A stretch of DNA of 64,000 nucleotides from Rotaria socialis (Eukaryota; Rotifera; Eurotatoria; Philodinida; Philodinidae): NCBI GenBank assembly GCA_905331475.1, contig CAJNYU010003308.1:30394-94393 (forward strand), in the 5' to 3' direction. Position numbers and translations under genes: made by a program. Under the pieces are notes generated by a model, which was not told where the DNA came from, searched no databases, and saw only the letters and a program-made list of their open reading frames with translations. Below, one piece after another: positions 1-12,544 of this stretch (the stretch's first letter is position 1; every line of letters begins with the position of its first letter).

Positions 1-604
1 AGCCCAAAAACGGAACAAGAAAAGTATAGCGTGTTAAACTGATTAGCTGTATTTTATCATGAAAGGAGATAGGAGGCGATATTAGGTGATAATGGATGAC
101 ACGAGAAGTTATATCCACAAGCAATATTGTCAAGAAAAAATTAAATTAGATAATATCACACTTTGAAATCAGTCGAAAATGTTAAAAATTTTCTCGCCAA
201 CGGTTCGTTCCATTTGATGTAACAGATCGAAATTCAAAAGATAATCAATCCTCCACCGTATCTACTGTATTAAACTGTCAGAAATCTGTAGGATTCAGAT
301 AGGTCTGCAACACATCCTGCAGTCCTAGTTTTCGCATACATCATGCTAATGTATAAACTGTCTGGCCTTTATTTTTTTGATAAACAGATTATTTCGTATC
401 AAGTAGATTTTATGTATTATTTTTCTTTCTACAAATACATACAATGTCAGAAGAGTAAATTTCAGACGTAAGTGTTCCAATTCACAGCATAAAATAACTT
501 ATTTCTATGACAAAAGAAAGAAAGTAATGAAATGAAAGAATATGATCAACAAAGGGAACAGGAAAAAAAAGTTTAAGAACAATAACAAATGAAAACAAAA
601 ATGA

Positions 605-2734
605 TTATCCATCGCATTCATCAATCATATTATCGGATGTCATTGAACCTCGTACAATCATGCTCAATGTCCAGACTTTTGTATCAATAAGACAACCGGT
701 TGTTGGTGGAGACATTTTACATAGTAGAAACCAATTTTTATAATGCAGAGCAACACGCGGATGGCGAAGAAGAAAATCATAGAAGTATTCCGGTGCAATT
801 GAATCCATCTAGAGTTTTAAAAAAGTCAATTAGATATTTTCGTTAATTTTATCAAAAGAATACAAATCAGGAAAGAGAGAAATTCCCGTTTTAGTGAGTA
901 AACTATGTTTAAATATTCTACTGAATACGAAAGTTATTTCTTACCTTAATTCGATAATTCTTGTTTACGACTAGAATTGCTTCGTTATGTACGAAAAGTT
1001 GTCCATCAAGCATAGGAGAAGTTCGTGGAACTCTTTCCATTAGACGTGCTGCAACAAATTCTTCTTCAAAATCAGTTAATGGTGGAATATGTTTGGATAC
1101 TAATTCACCAACATTTAATCCATTAGCACGAGTTGTTGAGCTAAGATATTCAACATCTTTACTTGTCGTACAAGGATAACTTGTTGAAAACTAAATTTTA
1201 AAAATTTTAAAAAATTTCAATCGACTACGAATGGCATATGTTCGTATCTTGTAACGATGATAAGTAAAAACATGCAATAAGTAGGAAATCACTTGTCCTG
1301 ATAGAATCGGAATCAACTGCATAAAAATTTCGATTAACATGTATTGATTGATGTGCAATTTCGTTAAATAGAATAATTACTGCCCGAACTGAGAAGATCA
1401 AGTTATATCGTTGTCTTCTTCTTATTCTCATTATTGTTTACTGATATATAGATATCCCATAATCTTACAGCTCATTACAGTTGCCTTACAAAAAAAGTAT
1501 CTAAGTTATCATTTATCTTGACAGACAGGCTGATTCTCATTCAGTTTATCTATCAATTAATGTTCTGTATATCAGTCATGCGCCAGGAGTCATGACATAT
1601 GCCAGAAATAAACAATGTAAAGGATTGTTATTCATTCCGTTCGTGAAATTATAAACAAATTAAACTGGACATATTGACTAACAGATATATGATATCACAT
1701 AGGTGAAGAAAAGGGTACGGTGCATCAGAAGATACGATCTAAAGTTAGAGGAAGTAAACTCATTATCTTTGACCTCATCTGAGTTAAAATATAACTGGTA
1801 GTTGTTAGACTTTACGCATTAAACAAGTATACTTTGACCGTTATCAATTAGAATCCGATCGATCAATCATCATATACCTATAGATCTCAAAGCGACCAAT
1901 TCATTATCTGCTTGATCATTACTATCAACAAGTTCATACCAAATTTTATTTAAGTATTATCTTCATAAGAACGCGGGTTACAGATCAGAGCAAATTTGGC
2001 TGATCGATTACTATTCTTTAAAAAATTCAGAAATATCAACACTTACCCTTGGTTCTGATTTAACGCCAACCTGAAAATCAGTATTATCGAGATTTTCTAC
2101 AGAAAATACATTAAAATCAGGCAGCTCCGATTTAACAGTACTGTTCATACAATGACGTGTAGTTGGATTCTAATAAATTCATATTAACATAAAAAGCAAA
2201 AAAAAGCAAATTTTCTAATTTCTTACCTTACAATACTCTTCAAGAATTTGAATATCATCATCATCATCATCATTATAATTATTATTCTTTCCATTACTAT
2301 GATTTACTAAAATGAAGAGAAAAAAATTGTTTTCTTTAATTGATTTTAACAAAAGAAAAAGGAGAAAACTCACTAATTGGTAATGACAAATTAGTTGATA
2401 ATGATTTTCGTTTATTCTTTTTTGGTAACACTTTATTTAATCGTATTGCATTGTGTTTACCACATAATTGACGATTAAAAGCTAGATTCGTGCAAGCATA
2501 CACATCCCATGTACACACAAGTCTCCAACGACGACCGTCATATTTTTCGCGTCGATTATTTTGATCATTTTCAATATAGCGAATAGTATTTTTTGCAGGT
2601 GGTGATGTTAAATGAGGATGTAGTGTTCTCGGTGATCCAGCTAATTTTTGTAAAGAATTCGATCCTGTTGGTTCCGATAATAAGGATTGAAATATTCTAT
2701 GAACGGCTAATGGCGAACAATGGGATTGATTCAT
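605..2734 (-). CDS. Unrecognised five-exon protein with Cys/His motif
   Basis: Five exons, 2734-2374, 2306-2227, 2169-2047, 1190-945 and 808-605, give one continuous 337-residue frame. All introns are GT-AG and phases match, so I regard it as a real gene. I do not recognise the family. Residues about 64-100 contain a Trp/Cys/His-rich stretch (GRRWRLVCTWDVYAC, then LCGKHN) that resembles a small zinc-binding knuckle, followed by a basic patch (KKNKRKS) that could be a nuclear localisation signal. Exon 2 encodes an Asn run and five Asp residues. Exon 3 carries two VKSE sequences that fit the psi-K-x-E sumoylation consensus. Together these suggest a nuclear protein, but that is inference. There is no signal peptide or membrane segment. 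The intron between exons 3 and 4 (about 860 bp) is unusually long for this window, so a missed exon there is possible. Confidence 0.7.
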
Positions 2735-5700
2735 TTGTTATTTCAAAATAAAACAGTGTCAAAAACAAATACACGAACGCTGCGCTTAAGAATTTAATAA
2801 GAATGGCGGAGCTTTCTGATGATTCAACGTGCGAACATGTATTGCTGTTGGTCGAGGATATTCGTTTGACTTTCTCTTTTCAAATATATCGATAGCTATT
2901 TAAACGAAGCAGAGAAAGAGAAAAAGAGAGAGAGAGAGAAGGAAAAAATATACATGTCAATAGAAGTTCGACCGTTATGACTGACGATTAACCAAACAGA
3001 ATACACTATAGTGTCATATCCCGATTAGAATCGTTCTTTGTCATACTGATCCGTATGACTGATGGAAATTAAAGTTCATGTGAATCTTCAAAAAGAATTG
3101 AATCTTGTAAATATGACTGATAACTATACATCAAGATGATGTGATGTTGTAAAAATAAATAGATGTCAGACATTTTGCGATTCGATTTGTCTGTGTAATT
3201 TTTTTTGCAGCGCCTACTTCGACTCGATTTTACGTATATTCGTTATCTTTTTCTTATCTCATGTCAAGTGCGATATTAATTAGAAAGAATTCGTGAGAGA
3301 ATGTCTGCGAATAAATATGCGCAACAAAGAAAACACTTGTTGTCATGTTATTGATAGACAGAAGAAGAGCGCCATGAGAAGAAAACTACGGTTTTCCTTA
3401 CAACAGCATGTTAGTCGAAGAATTGAGACACAATACTATTGTAAGATTTAATTTAGTTACATATTGATATATCACGATACAAGAATCTAATTATATGGAG
3501 CGAGTTCTTGGAGAAATATTTTCAAAAGCTGACATGTCTTATTGACAGGATTAAGTTTATAAATCATATCGTAGTTAGAAGAGAGCATTCAGTTTATTCT
3601 ACATTCTACAGAAATTTTCACAATATTGCATAAATTCGTGCTGTCGAGTGAATCGAGTGTTATTCAAGTTTGTCTACATTATTTCTACTGCATTTAATGT
3701 TGAAAAATTCAATACAATATCGATCGTTAATATCACTACTTAGGTGTGAAATGCGTACATTTTGAAGCCTCATGGTTTTTTTTTCTTTCGAGAAATAAAT
3801 ATAGGTGATAATTATATAGCATAGTCAAAAAGTTCTTGTAGTAATAACAGTCTAAAACTTCACCTTCATTACTTTTATTCATCATATTGAACTATTCTAG
3901 TAGGGACATCTGTTATGTATTGAAGGACCAATACAAAATTTCACTGATGCCTATCTATTCTGACAAAATTTCCACAATTATTTCGAACATCTCCGATTTT
4001 ATATGTATAAACGGCGTTTATGCTCGCATACAAAAACTCGTTTTGTATTGCGTTTAATCATCAATAAAAAGTTGCCTCATAAACATTCAGAAACATATGC
4101 AAGATATTGTTCTCAGTCTGATTTGTCTTCTAGAGGAACTAAGACAATAACCAAAGAGCTCAACTCGATGCCTATTTGAAACTGCCAAAAGATATTCTAG
4201 AAATGAGTTGAAAGGGATGAGACTTTTTTATATGTAATGGAATTTGAATCTAAAATCAATCATAATAGATATGTCTGTGAAAAAATAAGTAGAAAAGAAT
4301 GAAGAATAAATTTAACTAAGTATATATCTAGATGTACTTGACTATTATCTTGATATCACATATTATGATGATAGTAGGAATTTTTATTGAATCGTCTTCA
4401 TCAATGATGCCGCGTAAAATCAAATTTAAATTTAAATATTTTTCTAGATTCAACAAGGCTAATGAGACATGTTTATGTCATTATTTGCCTATTGTATATA
4501 ATTCTTGGATTGTTGATACTCAATATTGTTTTAGTGTAGTTTTTTAAATAATATATTCTTTGAAGTTTGTACTTAAGTGTAATATGTGCAACGACTTTAT
4601 TTTTCATTATGAAAAATTGATGGATTATATTATGGTGTAATTTTGTTTTTAATTGAGGAAGTGCCTATTATTGTTGCTCTAATGCATTTAACATCATTTT
4701 GCCATGGGAAGAATTGTCATCACAATTCAATAGTACATGCCCATGCTCATCAAATATATTCATTACTATTAGTTCAAGCATATGTGAATTCATACGTTAA
4801 TCTTGATGATTGGTATTACAAATTTAAAAAATAAACAATTAATCATACATTGAAAATTTTAAAAATCAAGGAATAGAATTATGTATTAAATGAACACGAA
4901 TATAATTAGTTAATTGTATGAATTAAAAACTGAAAACGTAGAGACTTCTTATAGATTGTAAAAATCGTACGTCAAAACTTAGAGAAAAATGTTGTTTTGT
5001 TGAATTTTATACAAAGTTCCGGTGTTATGCCTTTTTTTCTCATCGGATAATGACTTTTTGTAATAGCTGATGTGGATTGAGAATTTTTAAATTGCTTCTA
5101 GTTGATAGGATTCAAATAAAATACGATGAAAAAATATAAAAAAAGACGAGATCAATTTAAGAACGAGTACTGCATAATGTAGTAGTGAAAAGAGAATAAT
5201 TTTACTTTTTGGGTTAATAATAGTTGCCCAATGAATCATAAATTAGTTAAAGAGATGCTACAAATCGATTGAGTGTCCATTTACGGCTGAAGCTTTCATT
5301 TATTATTATTATTATTATTATTATTATCGCTCGACTATATGTCAGGGTAAGTTACTTAAAGTGTAGTTGGTAATCGGTGAATGTTTTATTCACGGATTGG
5401 TATCAATTCAAATGAATCCATCTGTAAAATACTGCAATTTCTTCTGTTTCGCAATTGAAAAATCTCAAGATTTTATTATTTATTTATGAAAGTCCTCTAT
5501 CTTTCGAAAATATAAGTTTAGATGTTTCCCTTTTGAATTCATTAGATCTAAAAATGACTTGAATATAGGCGTCATAATAACTAATTTAGTATGAAATGGC
5601 AGGAAATATTGCACATACGATTCATAGTGTTTTCCAAAATATTATACGTTTCTTGAGGATCAATACGATCATCTATTTATAGAACATTTTCATAATGACA

Positions 5701-6713
5701 TTCACCAACATACGTTCTATATCTGTTTCGACAGTGATAAATAAAATGACCGCGTACAAAAGAACGTACTTAAAAATTAACTACGATGTTTCATTATGAA
5801 TAAACTTTATAAATAGCTACAGGCTTTTTTTTTATGAAATATCGAAATAATAGCAATATTTTATCATAATATGGAAGCAAATTGAATATTTAAACTATAC
5901 AGAATGATTAATATAAATTTATTTTCTCTCTACGTAAGCAAATTCAACAGCATAACCTTTTCCATTCAAAAGTCTTCAATTTTAATAAGCCGAAAAGACT
6001 TGTCGTTTTTTTGTAACAGTAGACTGATATTCTATTTCATGAATGTAATGTTCTTGCTAAATCATAAGCCGCGCATGCAGCTTAGATGCTTGTGACGATA
6101 AACAAAGTCTTAATATTAAAATGAAATTCTCTTTTTTTCTGCTTTTATTTATATTTGGGATTCAATAGAAACTTGATGATGACACAATAAAAAGTCGTGA
6201 TCGTCCATTTCAAATGTCATTTAACAAATTATGGAACAGAAAAGTGATGACCTATTTTATCTTCTTCGGGATAGTGCTTCTTAGTGTTAATGGAAGTACT
6301 TATTTCTTGATGGCTTAGCTACAAGATGTTTTAAAGGGCCTTGATGTTTCTTCTAATAACTGTTTTAAAATTAAAATAACAGCTTGATCTTAAGGAATTT
6401 TTGATTCATTTCACATTTTTTTTTAAATTCTAAATATAGCATTTAATCATTTAGTAACGTATTCTGAATATTATAGGGCATGAATAGAGCTCAGAGAGAT
6501 AAATATCAATGATTCTTTAATTCTTGATTTTTGTTTTAGATTTCATATATTATTTAAACAATTTTATTGGCACAAGAAAATAGACAACAGAATTTTCGTA
6601 TTTAATTTATTCAAATACATTAAATGTTCATGAACATAGGATTATTCATACAGATGAGCTATGAAATGCTTCTAGCTTAAAACTGACATCTGTAAAAAAA
6701 AATAAACTCTTAT
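2735..6713. other. Intergenic, no gene seen
   Basis: About 4 kb of AT-rich sequence with no convincing coding frame or splice pattern. It holds simple-sequence stretches: a GA run near 2920-2940 and a TTA/ATT microsatellite near 5299-5328. The 5' end of the flanking minus-strand gene presumably has its promoter just above 2734, but I see no specific element. Confidence 0.5.
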
Positions 6714-7208
6714 TTAATTGATTCCTTTGAGATTCAGTTTGTCTCCATTATTTACAACCCATGTACCATCATCATCACTTGCATTCTGATTTGCACCATC
6801 ACTACTGACATATTTATCAAGCGATGTTATAATACGTTGTGCTAGTTCTGGTGATAGACGAGTTGGTGTTGATCTATTGGAATTTACACAATTGTTGTCA
6901 GAAGGTTTACAAATTTTGCCATAAATTAATTCACGAAATAATTCTTCATTTTTTTTACCGGTTTTTTGATCGAGTTCTTTCAGATCATTTAACGCCATTT
7001 CAATAGCTTGATCAGAAATAAATGCTTTGGCATGTTTGTTATGAATAAGAATATTGAGTAGCGAGTATACAAGTGGATTATGAGATGCATATGATCTATA
7101 GAATTTTAGACCCACAGCAGCTTTCCGATAAATAGATGGAGCAGGAAATGCAGCATTGACCAGCAAACAACTTGGAATGAAGAGTAGACAGAATATTCGA
7201 AGAAACAT
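6714..7208 (-). CDS. Small secreted protein, unknown family
   Basis: A single-exon frame of 164 residues starting at an ATG. Residues 1-19 (MFLRIFCLLFIPSCLLVNA) form a clear signal peptide with a plausible cleavage site before AFPAPS. The mature part is polar and mostly helical by eye, with only two cysteines close together (ICKPSDNNC), which could form one disulphide. There are two N-glycosylation sequons (NRS and NAS) and an acidic patch near the C-terminus. No domain is recognisable. The upstream AT-rich sequence and the isolated position give no functional hint. It is probably extracellular or vacuolar. The coding call rests on length, signal peptide and composition. Confidence 0.6.
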   Translation of the reverse strand: MFLRIFCLLFIPSCLLVNAAFPAPSIYRKAAVGLKFYRSYASHNPLVYSLLNILIHNKHAKAFISDQAIEMALNDLKELDQKTGKKNEELFRELIYGKICKPSDNNCVNSNRSTPTRLSPELAQRIITSLDKYVSSDGANQNASDDDGTWVVNNGDKLNLKGIN

Positions 7209-7456
7209 TAGAATTCTTGTGCGGTTGATAATGAAAAGTCAAAGGGATAAGTTTCTCTATATATAATTTTGATATGGATGATTCAGTTCTATAAAGTAAA
7301 TGATGAATGTAAAGAGAGTTCTGGATACTTAAATTAACTGAAGCAAATGTTATTTTTTTTTTCATTTTCCTCAATAAGGGAATGAAAGAGAGATATATTA
7401 AGAGCGAAAGAGACAAGGAACGTCACTGATGTTATGTGACAGAATGAAGAAAAAGT

Positions 7457-7528
7457 AAACTTCATGGGACTCGAACCCTCACCTTCCGCTATCCAGGCAG
7501 ATGTCCTAATCAGTTAGACTAGAAGCAC
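7457..7528 (-). tRNA. tRNA-like sequence, probable pseudogene
   Basis: Read on the minus strand, 72 nt fold as a cloverleaf. The D stem is GTCT/GGAC, the anticodon stem TCTGC/GCGGA, and the T loop GGTTCGAGTCC is near canonical. The seven-base anticodon loop is CTGGATA, giving anticodon GGA, but position 37 is T and there is no long variable arm, so this is not a proper serine tRNA. The T stem has an A-A mismatch and the acceptor stem has one mismatch plus G-T pairs at its outer end. The T arm resembles eukaryotic tRNA-Arg. A decayed tRNA or the head of a tRNA-derived SINE are both possible. Confidence 0.5.
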
Positions 7529-8020
7529 ATTTTAATCTTCGTTTAGCGTTAGTAAATTAGTTGTATCACTAGCGCTAACAGTATCTTAGCATATAGCTAA
7601 TATATTATTTAATAAAAGAAAAAAAATCATTGATAAAGCGTCTAATTTTATATCTAATAATTGTACATAATATATCAAGCTGCATTTTTGTGAATTTTCC
7701 TATGGAAAAATTCATCAGAAAGTTTTTCTTAGGCCTTATTGAAACCTACATGGGAGTGTTTTTGTAAACCACGAATAGAGCTTTTGCCGTTAAATCAACG
7801 CGATACTAGTTAGACTAAACAAAAATTACTTGACAGATCCATAAAAGCTGATTTCGTGCGTCAGCATATGTTTTGGGATATTTTGGAAAATAATTTAGAC
7901 GTAGACATTTTTTTCCCATGGAGGAAATCAAATAAATAAATGTTTCCCTGTTATAATAACAGCCTATGGTTCATATAAAGGTTTATGTTCTTCACTTATT
8001 AATAGCATATGTCACAACCG

Positions 8021-8330
8021 ATGTAAAACAAAATCGTAAAATATCTGATTATAATTGATTTTTATACGATTATAAATCTATTTTAATGGCACTATTATAA
8101 TCTGATTTTAATCAAATTTTCCAATCTTAAAAGGCAGATTATTTTTGATTTTGATTGTATTTTAATGAAATTTTAATTGATTACCTACAAAACTATTATA
8201 ATTAATTAAAATAAAATCAAAATCAAAAATAATCTGCCGTTTGAGGTTGAAAAATCTGATTAAAATCCAATTAAAATAGTGCCATTATAATAGATTTTTA
8301 ATCTGATTATTAATCCAATCTTTTTTACAT
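8021..8330. mobile_element. AT-rich hairpin MITE-like element
   Basis: A roughly 310-bp imperfect inverted repeat. The left arm runs from ATGTAAAA near 8021, and the right arm ends TTTTTTACAT at 8330. Matching blocks include AATGGCACTATTATAAT against its inverse near 8270-8290, and AGGCAGATTATTTTTG (left) against CAAAAATAATCTGCC (right). The centre is near 8180. Such a structure, with no coding capacity, is typical of a foldback or MITE-type element. I could not define a target-site duplication. Confidence 0.6.
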
Positions 8331-10103
8331 GGGAAAAGGCCAGTGTTTAATTTAACCATAGAATATATATTATTGTTCAAATGAAAACACTGTTTCGATC
8401 AAATGATAATTAATAAATATTAGTATTTTGCGTGTTTAATTGAGGTGCTAGATAAACCCATTGTTCTTTTGTCCGCATTGCGTGCGTTAGTGAAAAAATA
8501 GATTCGACTCTTTCTTTATTAAGATAGTAGGAAATACTTTTATCTTAGCAGTAGATTTCATAATAGCATTGTTTTATTGCTGGTACTAATTCTATTGAGA
8601 ATTCCACACTATGATGAAATCTAGCGACACTATTCAACGGTTAACATAAGAACAGCGTAGGAAAACAACAATATGAATAATCTGAAGTACATATTTATTC
8701 TTAGACGAGCACAAGATGACCTCACTCTAAGAAGAACAACCGATCTATACCCCCTTGCACCAGTACTATTTAATTTTACTTAATGAAGTTTGGTATTGGT
8801 TTGATATTTTCCTAGAAAAGCAATCATAGAAATCATGTTCGTACGAATAACGAATACTTTTGACAATTAAAAATTTCACTCCAGAAAAAAATAAATATTC
8901 TAGATATTAGTTTCCTATGAAGATTATAAATAAAATGTTTTACATCTAGTTCAATACTTTATATGTTGAGGGTTGAATTTTTAAAGGTTCTCTCACCGAC
9001 TATTTCATTATACTTGAAAAGTATTAAAGAGTCATGTTTCTATTCAATTCGATCTTACAAAATTCTGAATCAAAATTAAAAGCAATCGCGCAACTATGCA
9101 TCTGGCAAGCGTTACATAGACTATGCTAATTTTCTGTTAACTGACTTTGAAGAAAGACAAAACCTTTCTCTAATGAAATTTTACATAGTATATTAAGGAC
9201 ATTGAATGCATTCAAATTTAGTGGCGCAAACACTAAAATGTTTCAATGGTTCAATTAAAAAACATTCTAACCTTCATAAATATGTTTCTGTTGTATTCAA
9301 AACGGACACAAACGCCTATCGAAATGTTACTATGCTTGGTTAATGCATTGCTTATATATATTCTTGTGAATCTCTTGGAAAGAGTGCTTAGAGCGTAGGA
9401 TGTTTCAATTGTATGGCAGAATATTGTTTTGGTTATGCAAGCTCTCCTGGGGAATTCATAATGGAGAATGATTGATGGATCCAGAGAAGTCTAAAGAATT
9501 TTTCTTATTTATTTCGTAGGAAAACAAAATGTGCACTCAATAGCATACACTGCTAAGTATCTACAGATTATTGCGTGCGAAGGATATTTTCGGCAAACCA
9601 AATTAAAATCAGTTTCAACTTTTGTTTTGAACGATCATTTATTCTCTAAGGATTGTCATAATTTATTTTTATTTATCTATCCTTACCCCCTTACGTTTAA
9701 CTTTATTGTGAATGGATTCTTTTTGTTATAGTAATTTTATTTAGGGAAAAGAAATATGGAGACCATTCAGTTTTCGAAAACAATAGCATTATTGTCTTGT
9801 GAATTCTTAATTTATTTTCAGTTTTTTAATTGTATTCTATTGGCGAGAAATACTTTAAGTAAAACAAATTGATTGAACAATAGAGATTCCAGACACAAAC
9901 AAAACAATAAAGTCAATGAATAATAAATAATTCACTCCTCTTGTTCATACGATAGTGATAAGACGTACATTTCTCTTTGCACTTCAGTACATATACGCTC
10001 CGTATATGTGCACGTGTTGAGTCACGTTGAAGAATTATTCATTATATTAAAATTAAAATTAAATAATATAATATAATATAATTGGTAACCAAAAGTTTGA
10101 TAA
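8331..10103. other. Intergenic, no gene seen
   Basis: AT-rich sequence without a supported gene. Short repeats of AATTAAAATT/ATAATATAAT lie near 10040-10080, next to the insertion point of the following element. Confidence 0.5.
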
Positions 10104-10393
10104 TCCAGGTTGATCAAAACGGACTTGTTTACGGTCTGTTTATCGACGGTAAACGATGTCAAAACGGTATATTTACGGCAGTAAATAGGCCGTATTTACC
10201 CGTAATACCTGGCGCAGTAATACGGCACCGTAAACGCGACTGAATTTTCATGGTTTACGGCTGTTTGTGCTCCGTACTCTCATGATAATACGGTCCGTAT
10301 TACTGCGCCAGATATTACGGCAAACTTTCGCCCGTAAAATAGTCGTAAAGTAACCGTCAATGGCCGTATACGGACCGTACTGTTCGACCTGGG
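10104..10393. mobile_element. Non-autonomous TIR element, copy 1 (TTACGG type)
   Basis: A 290-bp GC-rich island in an AT-rich background. The right end is TGTTCGACCTGGG and the left end is a degenerate complement beginning TCCAGGTTGATCA. The inside is an imperfect palindrome built from many TTTACGG/CCGTAAA words, including CTGGCGCAGTAATACGG and its inverse. Both flanks carry AA directly outside the ends, a possible 2-bp target duplication. It shares its ends with copies 2 and 3 (11553-11849 and 15372-15669) but not its interior, so it is a second subfamily. No coding capacity. Confidence 0.7.
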
Positions 10394-11552
10394 AATGAGT
10401 TATGAAACATGAAAACGTGTCTGCAATGCAGAAAGATCTAATATGTGAAGTATTTATTGGCATGCAACAGAGAATACAACAACATAATGACAATGAGAAA
10501 AACAAAATGCCACCATCAACATTAACACGTCATACTACAAATCACAGTCAAACTAACGATGATCAATTTACAGATGGACCTAGTGAAACTACTCGTCAAG
10601 TGAGTACGACCTGCCAGCATGAGTGCACAAAAGACTCGTTGGAGTACTCTTGAAATTTTCTGTGTATCTTTAGTGTTCGTGTACTCAAGTGAGCACTCGC
10701 ATAAGTTAACTTTCTGAAATTCACTCGTATACGATAGTCTGAGTACTCAAAGTAGTACTCGCTTCTGTGTTTCGACAAAACACCAATGCACTAACATGTA
10801 AAAAGTTAAATTACATTGTATAAAAACAAAATGTGATGAAATCAATTAAAAAACTATCAAAAAACTATTTCGTGAATATGTTCATTCTATCCTTCATTTT
10901 TAGTAGATGATTCATTTTTGTCTACATAACAATTGGATATATCAAATCAATTATATTTCATTTTGTGAACAGAGACACGTACATATACACACACACTTTT
11001 CATTTTCAACTGTTTAATTTTCGAATTAAACAAAGTATGTCTTTTCATTGTGTGCAAACAATGATCTAATAACTTTTAATTTCTAAATTTCAGATAAAAT
11101 TTTGTTTCAGATTAGTTAAGCTTTTCTCTGGCTACGAAATAGCATCGATACTTCATGTCAGGAAGTTTCTTTTTTTTGTATAAGGATCGCTTTAGCATAA
11201 ATTTGTTTTCATACACGAATCGAATCAAAAATTCATTCAATAATTTTTAAATTAATTGTTCGTGTTACTGAGTATACTGTATCGTAACAAATATTAGTAT
11301 TCTTTTTTCTGTAGTTTTTTGTATCTGTGAATTCATAGTGATCAAATATCTTTTTCGAAAACATTGACAATTCATTTGTCTTCAATAATATTTTATTATC
11401 CTCAATATGTGTGTTAAGCGTTGCTTTTTTGAAACATAATATTTATTTGTGTAATTTATAGACAATAAAATAATGGAGTATCTTCTTATTATAAATCATT
11501 TCATTGCACTAATATACTATTGTTGATAGGTTAACGAAATAGAATTCATTTA

Positions 11553-11849
11553 CCCAGGTCGAACATTCCGGCCACCGGATCCCGTAGGATACTCCAGGGA
11601 ATATGCGGGAAAGTCACCATATCCTGCAGGAAAGCACGGGAAATTGCTGGAACATGGAAGCAGTATTCTGGTCAAAAATACGGCCGGACTTTTCCGGCGA
11701 ATTCCTGCCAAGTTCCGGTGCTTTCCGGCAGAAATTGATTGGAAATCGCCGGAAAAAATCCGAAAAATTTCCAACCTGAATACTGCTTCCACAAAATCAA
11801 CGGAGCAACCCGGAACCGGCCTTTTCCAGGTCGGATTGTTCGACCTGGG
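11553..11849. mobile_element. Non-autonomous TIR element, copy 2 (TTCCGG type)
   Basis: 297 bp bounded by the perfect 13-bp terminal inverted repeat CCCAGGTCGAACA / TGTTCGACCTGGG, with TA on both flanks. The interior is GC-rich and full of TTCCGG/CCGGAA words arranged as an imperfect palindrome. It is very similar along its length to copy 3 at 15372-15669. It sits inside the GAGTACTC element, so it is the younger insertion. Long open frames in it on both strands are a by-product of its composition. Confidence 0.8.
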
Positions 11850-12017
11850 TAGTATTAAAATCTAGTGAACAAAGTATAGATGAATAAGTAAATCTTGTAA
11901 AAAGCTACCAGAGTACTCGGAAGATACGTGGGTAGTACTCATATAAAACTCAGTTTTATGAGGCGAGTATTCAGTAGTCGTACTCAACCGGTCAAAATCT
12001 AGCTCGAGTACTACTGA

Positions 12018-12152
12018 TGAGTACTCAAACCCCATGAGTACTTATGAGTACTCAAACCCCATGAGTACTTATGAGTACTCAAACCCCATGAGTACTTATG
12101 AGTACTCAAACCCCATGAGTACTTATGAGTACTCAAACCCCATGAGTACTCA
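12018..12152. repeat. 27-bp tandem repeat, five copies
   Basis: Five near-perfect head-to-tail copies of a 27-bp unit containing GAGTACTCAAACCCCATGAG and ending TACTTAT. Each unit carries the palindrome GAGTACTC plus a second half-palindrome GAGTACTT. The array lies in the right end region of the surrounding palindromic element. Confidence 0.9.
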
Positions 12153-12544
12153 TGAGTACTCGTGACATTTTCTAGCGTGAGTACTCTTTGAGTACTACCC
12201 TATGAGTACCGTCACTATTGGAGGATGATGACATTGAATTTCAACAAATAAATTCTAATAGGCAAAGAAAAAAGCGAATTAATAAGGAAAATGACCAACG
12301 AATCCATGCACGAACTATAATTAATTCAAATATTAATAATAATAGGAACTTACAAGCAACAATAACAACAATAAATAATAATATTATTAAAGATAACTCA
12401 ATCAGAGTATCTAAGCACGCATTAGATTATGCATCTGAATATCATCATCAACCGATTACAATTGGAGTAGCTGCCTAATTCGAGTTCGAATATAAATGAA
12501 AATTTCCGAAAATCCTATTGCTCACAAGCAAAAGATAAAGATTA

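Larger units (their letters stand above)
10594..12215. mobile_element. GAGTACTC-rich palindromic element
   Basis: Both ends of this 1.6-kb segment are crowded with GAGTACTC, GTGAGTAC and GTACTCA words in both orientations (about 10594-10765 and 11905-12215). The middle is plain AT-rich sequence with the 297-bp element at 11553-11849 nested inside. It interrupts the retrotransposon ORF1. I could not find a clean target duplication (only CGTCA is shared near the two ends), so the borders are approximate. No coding capacity; probably a non-autonomous element with subterminal repeats. Confidence 0.5.

Noticed and set aside
961-1179. Plus-strand open frame of 72 codons
   Set aside because: It is the reverse complement of exon 4 of the minus-strand gene, which has matching splice sites and phase.
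11550-11865. Long open frames on both strands over the 297-bp element (and again at 15279-15703)
   Set aside because: They arise from the GC-rich palindromic TTCCGG composition of the element, not from a gene.
12018-12152. CRISPR-like array
   Set aside because: The 27-bp units are head-to-tail with no unique spacers, in a eukaryotic transposon context; it is a plain tandem repeat.
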